DNA of 64,000 nucleotides from Filobasidium wieringae (taxonomy: Eukaryota; Basidiomycota; Tremellomycetes; Filobasidiales; Filobasidiaceae): positions 372,001 through 436,000 of the forward strand of contig BCIV01000017.1 in NCBI GenBank assembly GCA_001600055.1, read 5' to 3'. The notes under the pieces are model-generated. The model saw nothing but the letters and a program-made list of their open reading frames with translations, had not been told where the DNA came from and ran no database searches. Positions within the stretch are counted from its first letter, which is position 1; the number at the start of each line of letters is the position of its first letter. Shown here one piece after another: positions 21,984-33,525 of this stretch. A program made the translations under genes and the position numbers.

Positions 21984-24900
21984 ATGCCTCGGACTCGACA
22001 GCAATTATCAAACTCAAGTCTCTCATACAGCTCAAAGCGAAAGCATGATGATCAGAAGCAGACCACCTCCTACGGGTACAAGCGAGCGAAAGCGGAACAC
22101 AACATGTCTACTGGTGACGGCGACAACCATGACTTGCAATCTGATGACAGATCAGTTTCCTCCGCTTCCGAGGATATACTAGATGCATCATCCCCTGAAC
22201 CCCTTCGAAGGGTCAAGTTATCGAAGAAAGAGAAGAGTCATAGAAAGTATGGAACAGCGTGCGGGTTCTGCAGGAAGCGAAAGGTACGTGCATAACTATC
22301 AGGGGGTAGTTTCCGATGCAGAGCACACAGTTTACGAATCACGACCATCCCTTAGATGCGTTGCGATGCTGTAACACCTCGGTGTTCCAACTGCAAATCC
22401 CATGCTCAAGAGTGTTCGTATGTGCATCCCGCAAAGCTGCCCAGGTGAATCTTCATCTTTTGCGTCCGTTGTCGGAACCAGATGACGAGTTTCGCAGCGA
22501 GAGCTTTGATTGATCGTATCTGTGTGCATATAGACCTACTCACGCAAGGATAAAGTTCTTGGAGAGCGAAGTCGAGCGTCTTCAATCGTTGTTGCAACAG
22601 GCTAACCATATGGTCATCTGCAAGCAAGAATCTCGTCGATCTGCCACGCCTCTTGTGCAAGTCGAGTCGAGAGCGCGTTCTATTAGTGAGGTTTCAGAGA
22701 CTTTCCCCGACGACTTGGATATGCAGGATAGAGGGAATGCGTTTCACAACTTTGGTATCGGTATACCTCCAGCTCCAGCCTTCGGTGTGTACGGACAGGC
22801 AGAATCAGTTGGATCTTCTAATGCCGATCTGTCTTTGCCAATTTCCCCTGGAGGCGATCTAAGTCAAACGCTATCGTCTCCAACCTTATCGATCACTCCC
22901 CTGGCTGGTACGAAGAGAATGACACAAGGGTCTGCCACTTCATCATTTGATCCGATCTTGATGGACGATTTCCTGGAATTCGAGATGCAGGATACATACA
23001 GACTATCTTCTTCCGCTCGACCTTCCTCAACCTCAATTCCCATGGACACACCTTTCATACACCCACGTATACACAACTCTGAACATGATATCAGTCTTGA
23101 TAAGACCATGCGAAGGCCCATGACGTACGGGTTCCTTCCGGTGCAAGACGGTCAAGAGGCGACTCAAACCTATTCGAGCCTGGATTGTGAGCTTTCTGCA
23201 ACTGGACAAGTAGAGTTTGGCGCTTAGCGGAAGCTAATCAATGGATGCTTTATCAGGCGACATCTGGCCGTCTGATGCTGTCAAAGCGACCTTGAATCGA
23301 TATTTCGATCAACCACATCCTCTTTCATTCATGATCTGTCGTTCGCTCTTCATGCGAGATATGGCATGTGCTGGTCCTTACTTTAGCAGGTTGCTATTGA
23401 ATGCTGTATGTCTTTCGCGCGAACGGCGTCTCATGTACAATCTACGCCTACTAAAACTCCTATCTACCAGATGTTGCTTTCGGCCATCGGGCTTTCAGGC
23501 TCATCTGAGTCTACAGATCCTCACACTTTTGGACGGCAACCAATATACAATCGCCTCCAGGTGTTGTTAGCAGGCAGCACTCTCGAGTCCGATATCCCCA
23601 CTGTGTGTGCCATGCTACTGGTTGCGAACACGGCGATAGAGCAGGCTTTGGTTGTCCCACCTGGTTTTGGGGAAGAGTCATTTCTCGAAATCGGCAAGTT
23701 TTCGCGTGACCCAAACAAACAGCCAACGCAACTCATATTATATACCTCGTAGCGATACGTATGATTGGGGAATTACAGAATACCTATAGAGACGATCGCT
23801 GCTTACTTCAGATTTCGGAAACCAAGGAAGCCTGTTGGCGGGTTGTGTGGTCGGCGTACTGTGGGTGATAGACATCAGCATCCGGACGCAATCATTGTTC
23901 TAAGTTCTTGTCTTATAACAGTGTTGGACAAATTGCATGGCTTATACCTAAACAGACCAGCTCTGTTAGCATTTTCGGACGTGCGACAGCCGCTTGTCTT
24001 CGACACGCCTGCATCAAATCTCTTACCATCCTTCGCATGTCAAGAAGAACATGCTGATAAACATCGACCTAGTGAGACTTTGCAACACTTTTCCAAATTG
24101 GGCCGTATTGTGGTAGGTACTTCCGACTTCGCTGAAAACATACATGTGGCCAACCGATCGTCTTATCTAGGAAGACCTACTAGCAAGTATCGCAAATACT
24201 GTACTTTCAGCAGTTCCACCAGATCAGCAAGAGAGTCAACGCAGGTTCAGGTTGCTAGATGAGCGTCTACGAGGATGGTATCACGCACTACCATCTGACT
24301 TGAAGCTAGGCAGCCCTCAGGACTTGATTCCGATGGGTCATACTTTGCGGTACGCGCGAGTTTCTGGTGAACGTATATAGATGTACTGATATCGACGCTT
24401 GTGTCTACATAAGGGCAATCTACAACACCGCGTTACTGTCCTTGCATCAATTCACAATAGGGTCTCCTCGTTTATTGCTGACTGGCCAGAGCCCAACTGC
24501 TAGCCTCGAGCTGGTGAACGATATCATTTTCAGCTTGTCGGTCCAAAAAACGAGGCTCGAATACCAGACATTGCCATTCATTTCGGTATATTCGGCTTAT
24601 CTCACCGGGACCGTCTTTGACCGAGTATTGAATGCGGCTCAGACCGCTGGGTTCGTGGATTCGCTGAGGAAACACAACTTGAATATCATATACGAAGTAT
24701 TGACAAGCCATTCAGGGCTTTACAAAAAGGTGCCGAGCATGCTAAGGCTACTCACCAACCTCACCGGGTGTTCGGATCTCCAACGGACTATCGATTCGAA
24801 GAGACCGGGTCTGGAATCGCTGTCCAGTAAGTCGCTTTGGGAGCAATAATTCGAGCACCTTTATGACTTGGATTTCATACAAGATATCGCGCCGTCCTTC

Positions 24901-25269
24901 GTGACCTCGACGCAGACTGTTGCATCCATCGCGTCACCTCTTAATATTCATTATGGGTACGAAACAAACGGCATGCTGAAACAAGAACAATCGAAGCGTC
25001 CAGTAGTTGAAGGCAAGCAGTCCCCAGCGAATCATCCCTCTCTTCTATGGGGTAGACCCACTCCTCTTCCAACGTCAAATCACTCGGATCAGACGCAGTG
25101 GAACAAGTCATTGTACCTAGGATCGCCGTTTGGTACTGCAAATAACACGCAGAAGCCTCATTGTCTACTCTCGGCGTCAATCCCTTGTGCGACGATCTCC
25201 AGTTACGGAAGCTTCTTAGATGTGGACCTCGATAACGAACTGGGTTTGGATCTTAGCCCTGCGGCGTGA
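21984..25269 (+). CDS. Zn2Cys6 fungal transcription factor with middle homology domain
   Basis: The start at 21984 (MPRTRQQLSNSSLSYSSKRK) leads into a Lys-rich basic region and then the binuclear zinc cluster, split by a 72-nt intron (22284-22355): ACGFCRKRK in one exon, MRCDAVTPRCSNCKSHAQEC in the next. Spacing is C-x2-C-x6-C-x6-C-x2-C-x6-C, canonical. A short coiled-coil (FLESEVERLQSLLQQAN) follows. After a Ser/Pro-rich linker, the fungal-specific domain begins at WPSDAVKATLNRYFDQPHP; it includes KEACWRVVWSAYLLDKLHGL and YLNRPALLAFSDVRQPL, joined by an intron from about 23859 to 23921 (GTGGGT donor). The protein ends LDVDLDNELGLDLSPAA, an acidic tail that could activate. Target genes cannot be inferred; GAL1/GAL7 lie about 3 kb away, but proximity alone is weak evidence. 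Confidence 0.85.
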
Positions 25270-25438
25270 CGCTGTATAGACGCAATGCAAAGGTTCTCCG
25301 ATGCAGATCAGCAATTATGTGTTGGATTCTGTAACTGTAATTTCAATGAATGAGCATATGCTACATAAACTTATATACCTTGCCCTTATTCAGATGCGAT
25401 GCGTTCTGATGTTAGCCAGTATCGAAAAATTTGATGTC

Positions 25439-26449
25439 TCATCCGAAGTTCATCATCTCTTCCTCATCCATGTCCTGGATTTTTCTCGAAGGCAGTCTAG
25501 ATGCCGGAAGCTCCTCGCTCGATCTCGCAGGCCTCGAACCTGGTACGAGGTCCGAGTCTGTTCCAATATCCGGTGCACGGACCTTCTTCTTTCCTTTCTG
25601 ACTGGATGCAGATAAGGCCTTCGTCTCATCGCCCTTGTTCTTGACCCGCTTATCGATTATCTTCGTTGGAAGATCACCGGTGGGATCGGTTAGAGTGGCG
25701 GCCGGTATTGACATGTAGCTGGGTTTAATCGGTACAATCATATGCCGGTCGTCCTGCCAGAAAGGGGTCTCACGAGCAATCTTCTGCTTCCTTCTATGGC
25801 GCACTGGTCCGTCCAATCCTCGGGGCTTACCGCGGGTTTGTTGCTCGGCTTGTGTCAACACATCGTTGGAAGGATGGTCAGAACGAGGAGGAGTGGGTAT
25901 TGAGATAGCTTTTGCGCATTGTGTGCATGTCGTCGTTGTCTTCTGAGGGATTTTCCGGCCAGCTACTCGAAAAAGTTTGTTTTAGATCATGCCTGAAGTG
26001 AACGTTGTTATGACCTCACGTTTTATTCGAACTCGACATGTAACACCGGCGACTAATATTGTATTGCACGTTGAGCAGAACGACCGCTTCAACCCAGGAT
26101 CTCTATTCAAGGTTATCGTTAGCGGGGGTAGCGCCTGACCGAGGGGCGAATAGACTTACGTCTTTAGCATGGAGTGTTTGGCAGCAGTGTCATATCCTTT
26201 GTTCGCCCTTCTTGCAACTGCAGGAAGGTCGATATCGCAATGGTCTGATCGAGGAAGGCTGACCTTGCGTCTCTGGACCTTGATGGTACGTGGTGTGGAA
26301 GGGCCTGCTATGTCGACCAATCGGTTGGTGTGAGAACTAAGGCTGTGAATATAGACATTGGCTTGATATAGAAAGGAAAGATTTTGCAAGAGATCCTGGT
26401 TTGGCTTTCCATGAGGAAACGGATCGTTGGGTCTAACTTTTGGCGACAT
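25439..26449 (-). CDS. RPR2: RNase P protein subunit Rpr2/Rpp21
   Basis: Rpr2/Rpp21 is a small zinc-binding subunit of nuclear RNase P, which matures tRNA 5' ends. The first exon (ATG 26449) reads MSPKVRPNDPFPHGKPNQDL then LLQNLSFLYQANVYI, the family's leading helix. A short exon near 26035-26110 encodes RDPGLKRSFCSTCNTILVAG followed by VTCRVRIK, the first Cys pair and its strand; the following exon has TTTCTQCAKAISI, the second Cys pair of the zinc ribbon. The C-terminal part is basic and variable (KGKKKVRAPDIGTDSD, MDEEEMMNFG) as in other fungal members. Three or four exons. It is convergent with the transcription factor gene: 169 bp between the stops. Confidence 0.82.
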
Positions 26450-26649
26450 GTGATTGGTAATTTTAGCCTTTTGGGTTCCGTATAGTCAGAACTGAATGAT
26501 TCACGACATCAGAATTCTCAGAAACGATAGAATGTTACTAATTACTATACGGCTGCTTCAGACTCCAAGATCTCGCGGATTTCACGTGAACCAGTCGATC
26601 AGGAATGTCATCGGAACAGCCTCAACCCATCTACAGATACGTTCTACTA

Positions 26650-28164
26650 CTAGAGCTTCTCGATATAATGCGATTCATCCTGATCCCTTAGTCGCTGAGC
26701 TGCTTGTTCAGGAGTAAGGTCCCTCTGTATATGCAATGATGCCCTATCAGCATGACGCTCCATCATCCTACGGTTTCGTGCTGTTTCGCATGCTCACCTG
26801 GGCTTCTGCCATCATCTCGAACCCTACCAAGAATTTTCTGACGCTGCTGCTTCTTAAAAGGGGAGGGTAGAAATGAATGTGGAAATGACCGGGATGTTGA
26901 TGTTCACCTTGTGGTGTGAGGGGTGCTTGATGCAAACCCATAGAGTAGGGGAAAGGCGTTCTGTTTTGCAAGATGACACTTCAGTGACCGAGGCAATCGG
27001 TTCTGAGAATTCGCGACACTTACTGGAAGAGGTTATCGTAACGAGTCAAAATCTTTTTCAAAACTCTGGCGAGTCCAGCCGATTCCTCTTCAGTGAAAGC
27101 GGTCAAGTCGGTGATATGCCTCTTGTACGGTAGAACTATATCAGACAGTCGTCTTCAGTCATTCCCGATGCATGTATCGGCCGGTAATCAGTCTCACCCA
27201 TGATCTCGAAAGGCCATACAGCCCAGAACGGAACCAAAGCCACCCAACCGGATTCTTCATCCAGCACGACTACTCGTTCGCCTTTTTTGGTTTCTACTTC
27301 CTGTTTGGCGTAGTCGCAAAGCAGGCAACCACCCGAATGCTTTTCGCTGTACTTGACAAGATTTGAGAGCTCTTTAAGAGGTTCTTCCGGGACGCTATCA
27401 ATGGGTGACGTATGGTTCAGCACGCAAGTCATATAGAGTCGGGTCGGCTGTAGTTTAGGCTCACAAGCTCGTCGACCAGACTTGTCCGTGAGGGTGAGGC
27501 GCACTGGCTCCCATCATGCTTCCACGGTTCTCGAAGATGTTGACACAACCGACATCTTCTCTCATGCCCTTTATCGAAAGTTCCTCCTTGGCTCCCCTTG
27601 TATCGACTCTGTGAGCGTCTCTAAGCGCTTTGCTCTCAGTCTTGTAGACTTGACGCCAGCATTCGATGACTTTGGTTATCTCGAGAGGAGACATGAGGGC
27701 GAGGGTGAGGTCGTGTCGAGGTGAATAGGTCAGGACCTTACAGGTTCCGAAAGTTGGTTGAGTCTGGAACAGATCATCGCCCGACGTGTTTTCATTCGTA
27801 GATGAAGCCGTGGTATCTCGTTCAGGGTTAGTGACTGGATTGGGTCCCAAAAGGGCAGGAAAGTCATTGGGAAAGATGAGCGTATCCTGGAAGTCTGGGT
27901 TGCTTTCTCCGTTCATCCGCTCATTTCCCGGGCAAAGGTAACAGTCCTTGGTATGCTGAGGCAGCTTTTGAACTAAAGGCGGATCTACCTGGCCTTTCCA
28001 AGGACGCTTTGTTCGGTGAGGTGAGATTAGGACGTGCTCATTAGTGAGAGGGTTGTCTGCGCCAGGAGAGCGTCAGTGATGCGCTCAAAACCGTAATGAA
28101 CGCTTTTATGATGCTTACATCTTCTGTGAGGTACTTCTGTCGGGTGTAAAGCTTCTGAAGACAT
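26650..28164 (-). CDS. GAL7: Galactose-1-phosphate uridylyltransferase
   Basis: Gal7 exchanges galactose-1-phosphate with UDP-glucose, the second Leloir step, in the cytosol. Exon 1 (ATG 28164) is short: MSSEALHPTEVPHRR, with the intron splitting the codon before NPLTNEHVLISPHRTKRPW. Exon 2 continues DCYLCPGNERMNGESNPDFQ, giving the CxxC zinc ligands. After an acidic insert, CKVLTYSPRHDLTLALM is the equivalent of the CxVxCFSPxHxLTL block. The active site is SAPHPHGQVWSTSL, with the nucleophilic His in HPHGQ intact. Downstream blocks are GCLLCDYAKQEVE, WVALVPFWAVWPFE and GLHQAP...HFHIHFYPPLLR. The tail reads RDLTPEQAAQRLRD...YIEKL with TAG at 26650-26652. About six exons. It is divergent from GAL1 with a 337-bp gap, so co-regulation is likely. 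Confidence 0.92.
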
Positions 28165-28501
28165 TGGGCAGGGTGGGATGATGTGTGGCGGTCGGTCGAT
28201 GGTCGATAGTGGCTCAGAGAATACTGTATACTACAGCCAGAAGGTCCGGTTCGTAGTTCGTAGAGAGTGTATCGAGTGTGAAGACGACATGTTCTCGAGG
28301 AAACAGCATCCGGATCACTCTCAACCGGGACGGCACGTTTCCGGAACAAAACCTGGTTTGCCGGTTGAGCTGTTCTGGTTGTTCGGATGCAAATCACACG
28401 GCAAACATACCACGGCTCAGCTGCAAATCGTTCTGGCCAGTCCATCACCTATCACCCTTCTCCAAGGCAGGGCACAGCACTCAAACATCCATCCGTTCAT
28501 C
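28165..28501. promoter_or_regulatory. Bidirectional GAL7/GAL1 promoter
   Basis: Only 337 bp separate the two start codons, so the genes share one regulatory region. It contains CGG-N11-CCG at 28311-28327, which is the exact spacing of the yeast Gal4 site, and a CGG-N7-CCG at 28331-28343. Gal4 orthologues are not known from basidiomycetes as far as I can recall, so any zinc-cluster factor acting here would be a different one. Pyrimidine-rich segments precede the GAL1 start. Confidence 0.65.
28311..28327. promoter_or_regulatory. Candidate zinc-cluster binding site CGG-N11-CCG
   Basis: The sequence CGGATCACTCTCAACCG lies between the divergent starts. CGG triplets inverted at 11-nt spacing are bound by dimeric Zn2Cys6 proteins such as Gal4. 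A match in 337 bp has roughly an 8 percent chance of arising at random (six fixed bases), so the support is modest. Confidence 0.35.
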
Positions 28502-30534
28502 ATGGCGACACACGCACCCATCACCGTCTATAAGGCTCTTGACGAGATCTACCCATCAGAGAGTCTATTGCATCAAGGGCGAGTTTACCCCGCCAATACC
28601 TGCTGAGACTCGTTTGACGCTGAGTGTTTCTCTCTGGTATCATAGTGAAAGATGGGACGCTCTTACTACCTCGTTTCAATCTGAATTTAATCAGGCGGCT
28701 ACCTACGTCGTCAGAGCTCCGGGACGTATCAACCTTATTGGGTGGGTTCACAGTCGGGTTTGTGTTGAATGAGCATCCCTCATCCGAATCATGTATCGCT
28801 CACAGTGAACATATCGACTATTGCCTCTTCGTGAGTGTATCAGACGCACCGCTTCTCTTCTCATCTGGCTGACGCGATTCTCAGGGAGTGATGCCAGCTG
28901 CAGTAGAGATGGATTGCCTCATCGCTCTCTCTTCTACCACTCAGGAAGACGCTGCTTCAAGCGCCTGCAAGATGACCATCGCTAATCTGGACCCATCGTG
29001 GCCAGGGTCAACTATCGAGGCGGTACGCTCGAGTACAGACGAAAGATGGACCGTACAGGGAGGTTCAGGCCAAAGGGGCGACTGGACGGCATATTTAGGC
29101 AGCGCGCTCGACGTGAGACTCATCTCGTCAATCGAGATCTAAAGATTGAATTGGTCTAACCATAAAAGTTCCTTTCCTTATAGTGTATACTCAATGTTTA
29201 CTTTAAAGATTCGTCGAGAACGCCGATGTCACTAAATCTGATGATTACCGGCTCCATCCCTCCAGGTTCCGGGCTCTCCTCTTCCGCCGCTCTCATCGTC
29301 GCTTCATTGCTCGCTATTCTCCTTGGGAACGACCTCACCGGAAAGATGGTCGAAGGTGAGGATCGTCCGCTCATCTCCAACGCCGATCTAGTACAGCTGG
29401 CCCGACAAGCAGAAGCCCAGATCGGCGTAAACTCTGGCGGCATGGATCAAAGCGCATCCGTCCTGTCCAAACAAGGCTCAGGTCTCTACGTCTCGTTCAC
29501 TCCAGCCCTTGGAGTGGAATCCGTTCAGTTACCAGCCATCTGGAAGGATGGTGTTCCGAGTGATTCGCTCGTCATGGTCATCGCAAATAGCCTGACGAAG
29601 CATGACCTTGCGCATGGTGCAACAAAGCAATACAACCTTCGAGTGATGGAGACCCTTGTAGGTGCAAGAATATTGGGCCAAGCGCTAGGAATCGTAGATG
29701 ACAGCGAGTCGGAGAGGATACAACTTCGAGAAGTCGTAGGAAGGTATGCTGGCGAGCCTAAATTGCGTGACCTGACGGACGAAACGGCTCTCACAACGGA
29801 CGAGCTGGAACAAGCTATTCAATCGATATTGGTCAAGGTCGACGAGGTTCTTGGACCAGATTCGGACTTACGACACTTAGGTCACCTTCCTGAAGGATTA
29901 CCCAAGCTGTGTGGAATGTCTGATCAGGACTTTCGACGCACCTACCTCGATTTCATCAGAATCGACACATCTGATCAAGGAGGAAGACTGTGCCTATACA
30001 AACGTGTTACGCACGTCTTCAGCGAAGCTCTGAGGGTACTTCAAGTGATGAAAGCATGCAGATCTCAAGAGTCAAACGCTGAAGAGGACGGTGTAAAGTT
30101 GGTAGGCAGGTTGATGAACGAGAGCCATGAAAGTTGCAGGGACCTGTATGAATGCTCGAACGAGCAGCTGGACGAGTTGGTCTCCGTTTGCAGGAAAGCA
30201 GGGAGTATAGGTAGCCGACTATCTGGGTGAGTCAGCACACCCCGTTCATATTAGACCTTTATTGACGACCCCATACCTAATTTAGTGCTGGATGGGGAGG
30301 TTGTGCAGTCTCACTTGTTCCAGCCAGTCGCGAGAAGGAGTTCATAGCGGCCATCACAAGTAGGACCAACGGATACTCCGCATACAAAGACATGCAGCAA
30401 GATGAGTTGAAAAACACAGTCTTCAAGACTGTTCCCGGAAGCGGGGCAGGTGGTCAGTTCGAGGACGTGCCATGTCGCGTCGAGATCGCTGCTAAAATAT
30501 ACTGCTTACGTCGCCAGTCATGTGGATGCAATAG
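28502..30534 (+). CDS. GAL1: Galactokinase
   Basis: Gal1 phosphorylates galactose at C1 with ATP. Exon 1 (ATG 28502) encodes MATHAPITVYKALDEIYPSE then SLLHQ; exon 2 gives ERWDALTTSFQSEF and VVRAPGRINLIG; a 25-nt exon completes EHIDYCLF, together forming the GHMP signature 1 (RAPGRxNLIGEHxDY). Then come VMPAAVEMDCLIALSST and, in the long exon from 29217, TGSIPPGSGLSSSAALIVAS, the ATP-binding loop, plus AQIGVNSGGMDQSASVLSKQ with the catalytic Asp. The C-terminal exon has SGAGWGGCAVSLV, motif 3. The exon 1/2 junction has no GT donor in the needed phase; GC at 28579 with AG at 28644-28645 joins cleanly (LLHQGERWDAL). The 3' end is placed at TAG 30532-30534 after a GTCAGT intron; unspliced, the frame ends at 30583. 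Confidence 0.9.
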
Positions 30535-30722
30535 ATCTATAACCAGATATAACGATAATGTCTTATGTCACTATGATAAGTGACATATCCGCACAACTTA
30601 GGTAACCACTATTCCCCAACAGACTGGCATCGCGTCAAGCATTGTATAGATGTATAGATGTGTCCATTATGTCATAGTCTCACATCAATCAAAAAAGCTC
30701 AGTACAATGGCCGCGAAATGAT

Positions 30723-31902
30723 CTACCACGACTCGGCAGCAGCAGCGGGCTCATCCTGAGTCTGAGCAGGGGTCTGCTCAGCCTGGGCCTCGGGCGCAAC
30801 CTCCTGAGAGGCCTGCTCGTAGACGGGGGCGGGCTGAGTTCCGTTTCGGTGCTCAGAGTGAGTCTCAATAGGCTGCTCCTCCTTAGGTTCGGCGATGGCA
30901 ACAGCATCGGGGATAGGCTTGGAAGGTCCAAGCTCACCACTGGGGTCGTAGTTCTTCATGCTGAAGATAGAGCAAACCCAAGCAGTTGGCAAGCGATAAA
31001 CCAGTCGAGATTACAATACACTTACATCTTGACCTTGATTCCCAAAACTCCCTGCCTCAACAAGACGTGCCTGACAGCCTGGTCGATGTAATCGACCGCG
31101 GGCTGACCGGAATGAACCATGAATCCATCGGTGAACTTCATAGACTTGGCTCGGGCAGCTCGGAGCTTTCCGGAAACGACAACCTCACAACCCTTGGCTC
31201 CAGCCTCCATAACGAATCGGAGGACACCGTAACAGGCACTGAATAACGAAATCTTAGTGATCTGAAGGTCATATTGTACCCAGTGGGAAATACTTACCGC
31301 CTGATGGCCAAACCTCCCAAAAGCTTGTACCTCAAGGACTCAGCCTGGGCAACTGCGCTCAAACCTCTGTTCTTGACCTTCTCGGCGTAGAGCTCCAAAG
31401 AGTTCTCGGGGAACTTGAACCTCTTGGCGACCAAAGCGGTCAGTTCCCTGATCCTCCTTCCCTTCTCTCCAAGAACATCCTGGGTGTGGGTAGCACGGAT
31501 GATGATCTCGGTCTTGGCATGAGTGGTTCGGACCTCACATCCAGCGTATCCCTCCTCAGCGAGCTCACGGGTGCTGTCAAGAAACAGCGAGGTAAGCAGT
31601 CGTACTTGATTATGTTCAAGTGTGTCGAACCAGCGGGAAGTCGAGGTGAACGACCAACAGTCGATGGGAGAATTGAATTGCAAGGCGATCTCTTGCCACT
31701 GTGAGCTTGTCTAAATCGAACGATTTCTCTTCAAAAGCCCTCCTGGGGCGGGATCCTGGGGCGGGATCCTGCTGCTCTCCCGCTTGCCATGACAAACATC
31801 ATCGCAAGAAACGAAACTTAAAACTCACAAGAACTCTCCCAACTCAGCCTGGAAAACTCCGTCAGCTACGAACTTCCTCCTCTTAGAAATCTGGGCGGCC
31901 AT
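30723..31902 (-). CDS. RPS3: Small ribosomal subunit protein uS3 (Rps3)
   Basis: uS3 sits at the mRNA entry of the 40S subunit. The ATG at 31902 gives [20 protein letters not shown], the highly conserved start. Then [20 protein letters not shown] and [20 protein letters not shown] form the KH domain with its GEKGRR loop. Next exons carry [40 protein letters not shown] and [20 protein letters not shown], followed by [11 protein letters not shown] and [19 protein letters not shown]. The tail is an Ala/Glu/Pro/Gln-rich extension ([34 protein letters not shown]), longer than in animals and typical of fungi. Four introns. Convergent with GAL1, 188 bp between stops. Confidence 0.96.
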
Positions 31903-32214
31903 CTTGTTTGAGTTGATGAGTAGTGTCGAATTACTGCTGCTGGCTGCTCTCGGGGCGTTGCGGTTCTATAGCAAGTGTGGCTTTGAGGGATAATGAAGAA
32001 CGAGCAGAGAACGAGCAAGAGGCGAAGACGAGGCTGACATGTTTTCAGCCGATCGAACGCGCGCGCCTTTTATTTGCAATCGGAAAAGAGCATAACACCG
32101 ATACTATTCCGGTGAGCGTTTCAGAAACCGAAACGCTCGGATCGAGTGGGGTGTACACATCTCATCAGATTACAATCTTTACAATCCTATAGTACATATA
32201 CAGACATCTGGATC
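31903..32214. other. Upstream region of RPS3 with a short hairpin
   Basis: About 310 bp between RPS3 start and PNO1 stop, both on the minus strand. It contains an inverted repeat GAGCGTTTC (32114-32122) and GAAACGCTC (32130-32138) with a 7-nt loop, and a GC-alternating run CGCGCGCGC near 32060. It should hold the RPS3 promoter. Confidence 0.5.
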
Positions 32215-33525
32215 TCAGAATCTCTGCTTCAAGCGAGCTCCCACACTCCGCAGATGTGCGTAGACCTTGCCTATTTAGACGAAACATTAGCAAAGTGCAC
32301 CATCGTCTCCAGTACTGCACTGTATCAAAGCTTACCTGGAGGAGATCCCAGAATAAGCGAGACTATTGCATCCCGAGCGATCTTGATATTTTGTACTGAA
32401 CCAAGGATATGTATATGACTAACGGATTTTCAGATTAGCAGTATGCGCAGGTATTCAAAAGGATGTCGAGCTTACGTGTCAGCCAACACAATTCTGGTTC
32501 TACTAGCGTTCTCAATTGTGAATTTTGTTTTGCCATCCTGTCCGGCAATACGACCAATTGCTCGTGAAAGATGGTCTCCATGCAGCGTCTTGACGTCCTT
32601 AATTTCGAAAGAATCAAGGTAAAGATCTTCCAATCGTAGGATTGCGATTGCGTCCTGGTTCAACAAGAGTTCCATCTTCTTAGGTCTCCTTCATTGTTGC
32701 ATTGCTTTGAGAGCCTGCTTACCTTAACATCAAAGCCAAGTGCAAACGCTTTAACAAAATCTGCTCCCTTTTGGATAGCTCCTTGGTCTGGAGTATGTTT
32801 TGAAGTCTGTGAGAGAATCAAATCAGTAGCATGCCCTGCGAATCGTGGGCTACCAGAACGGCTTCTTGATGGATCATTGTATCTGGGACCAACCAACTCC
32901 CGAAACCGATCCTGCATGCCAGATCCAGACTCACCTTCATTTCCACACATCGCTTGCGCACATTCATCCTCACCATCAACCCCATCATCTCAACCAATGG
33001 ACCATAGATGTTCACCCATTCTTTCTTGAGGGGTGCCATTCGATGAGCTGGTACGGCGACTCTCCTCTCTTCCGCCTTGAGAAGCACTTTATTCTGAGCA
33101 GTTTGCGAAATGGGTAGGAAATCGGACGAAGTGGTAGGAGGCTTTGTTGCAGTCGATCCGGATGGGTTAACCATATCGATCGAAGATGGATCAATGAGCA
33201 TTTCGGTGTCATCTTCTATGATATTGTCTTCCACAACGCCAGTGGGAATCATGGTTTCTTGACCCATCTCTACATCATTGCTGGTCTGGATCGTCTCTTC
33301 GTCCTGTGCACCAAATGGTTCTCTATCCTCGTCGGTTGTAGGAACGATTGCAAGTGCTTTGCCTTTTACTTTGGATGTACCAAGGACAGCTTCTTTGGCC
33401 GATTTGCTTTTCTTAACTTTGGGTTTCACGAGTGATGGAGGCGGTACCAGTTCTCCAGCAGAAGTTGACGGTCCTGCTTCAAGCTGAGCAGCCAGGACTT
33501 TGGCCCGGTGGGATTTGGAGGACAT
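32215..33525 (-). CDS. PNO1: Pno1 (Dim2), KH-domain 40S ribosome assembly factor
   Basis: Pno1 binds near the 3' end of 18S pre-rRNA, partners the Nob1 nuclease and the Dim1 methylase, and acts in late 40S maturation. The start ATG at 33525 gives [20 protein letters not shown]. An acidic, disordered N-terminal region of about 130 residues precedes the domain: [60 protein letters not shown] and LGFDV, then [40 protein letters not shown] (the KH GxxG loop is GQDGK) and [11 protein letters not shown]. The final exons read [13 protein letters not shown] antisense in plus but on the minus strand give the conserved end [18 protein letters not shown] and TGA. About four introns. Confidence 0.9.

Noticed and set aside
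23850..23925. Apparent frameshift in the middle homology domain of the Zn2Cys6 factor
   Set aside because: An intron with a GTGGGT donor and CAG acceptor joins WSAY to LLDKLHGLYLNRP in frame, so no frameshift is needed.
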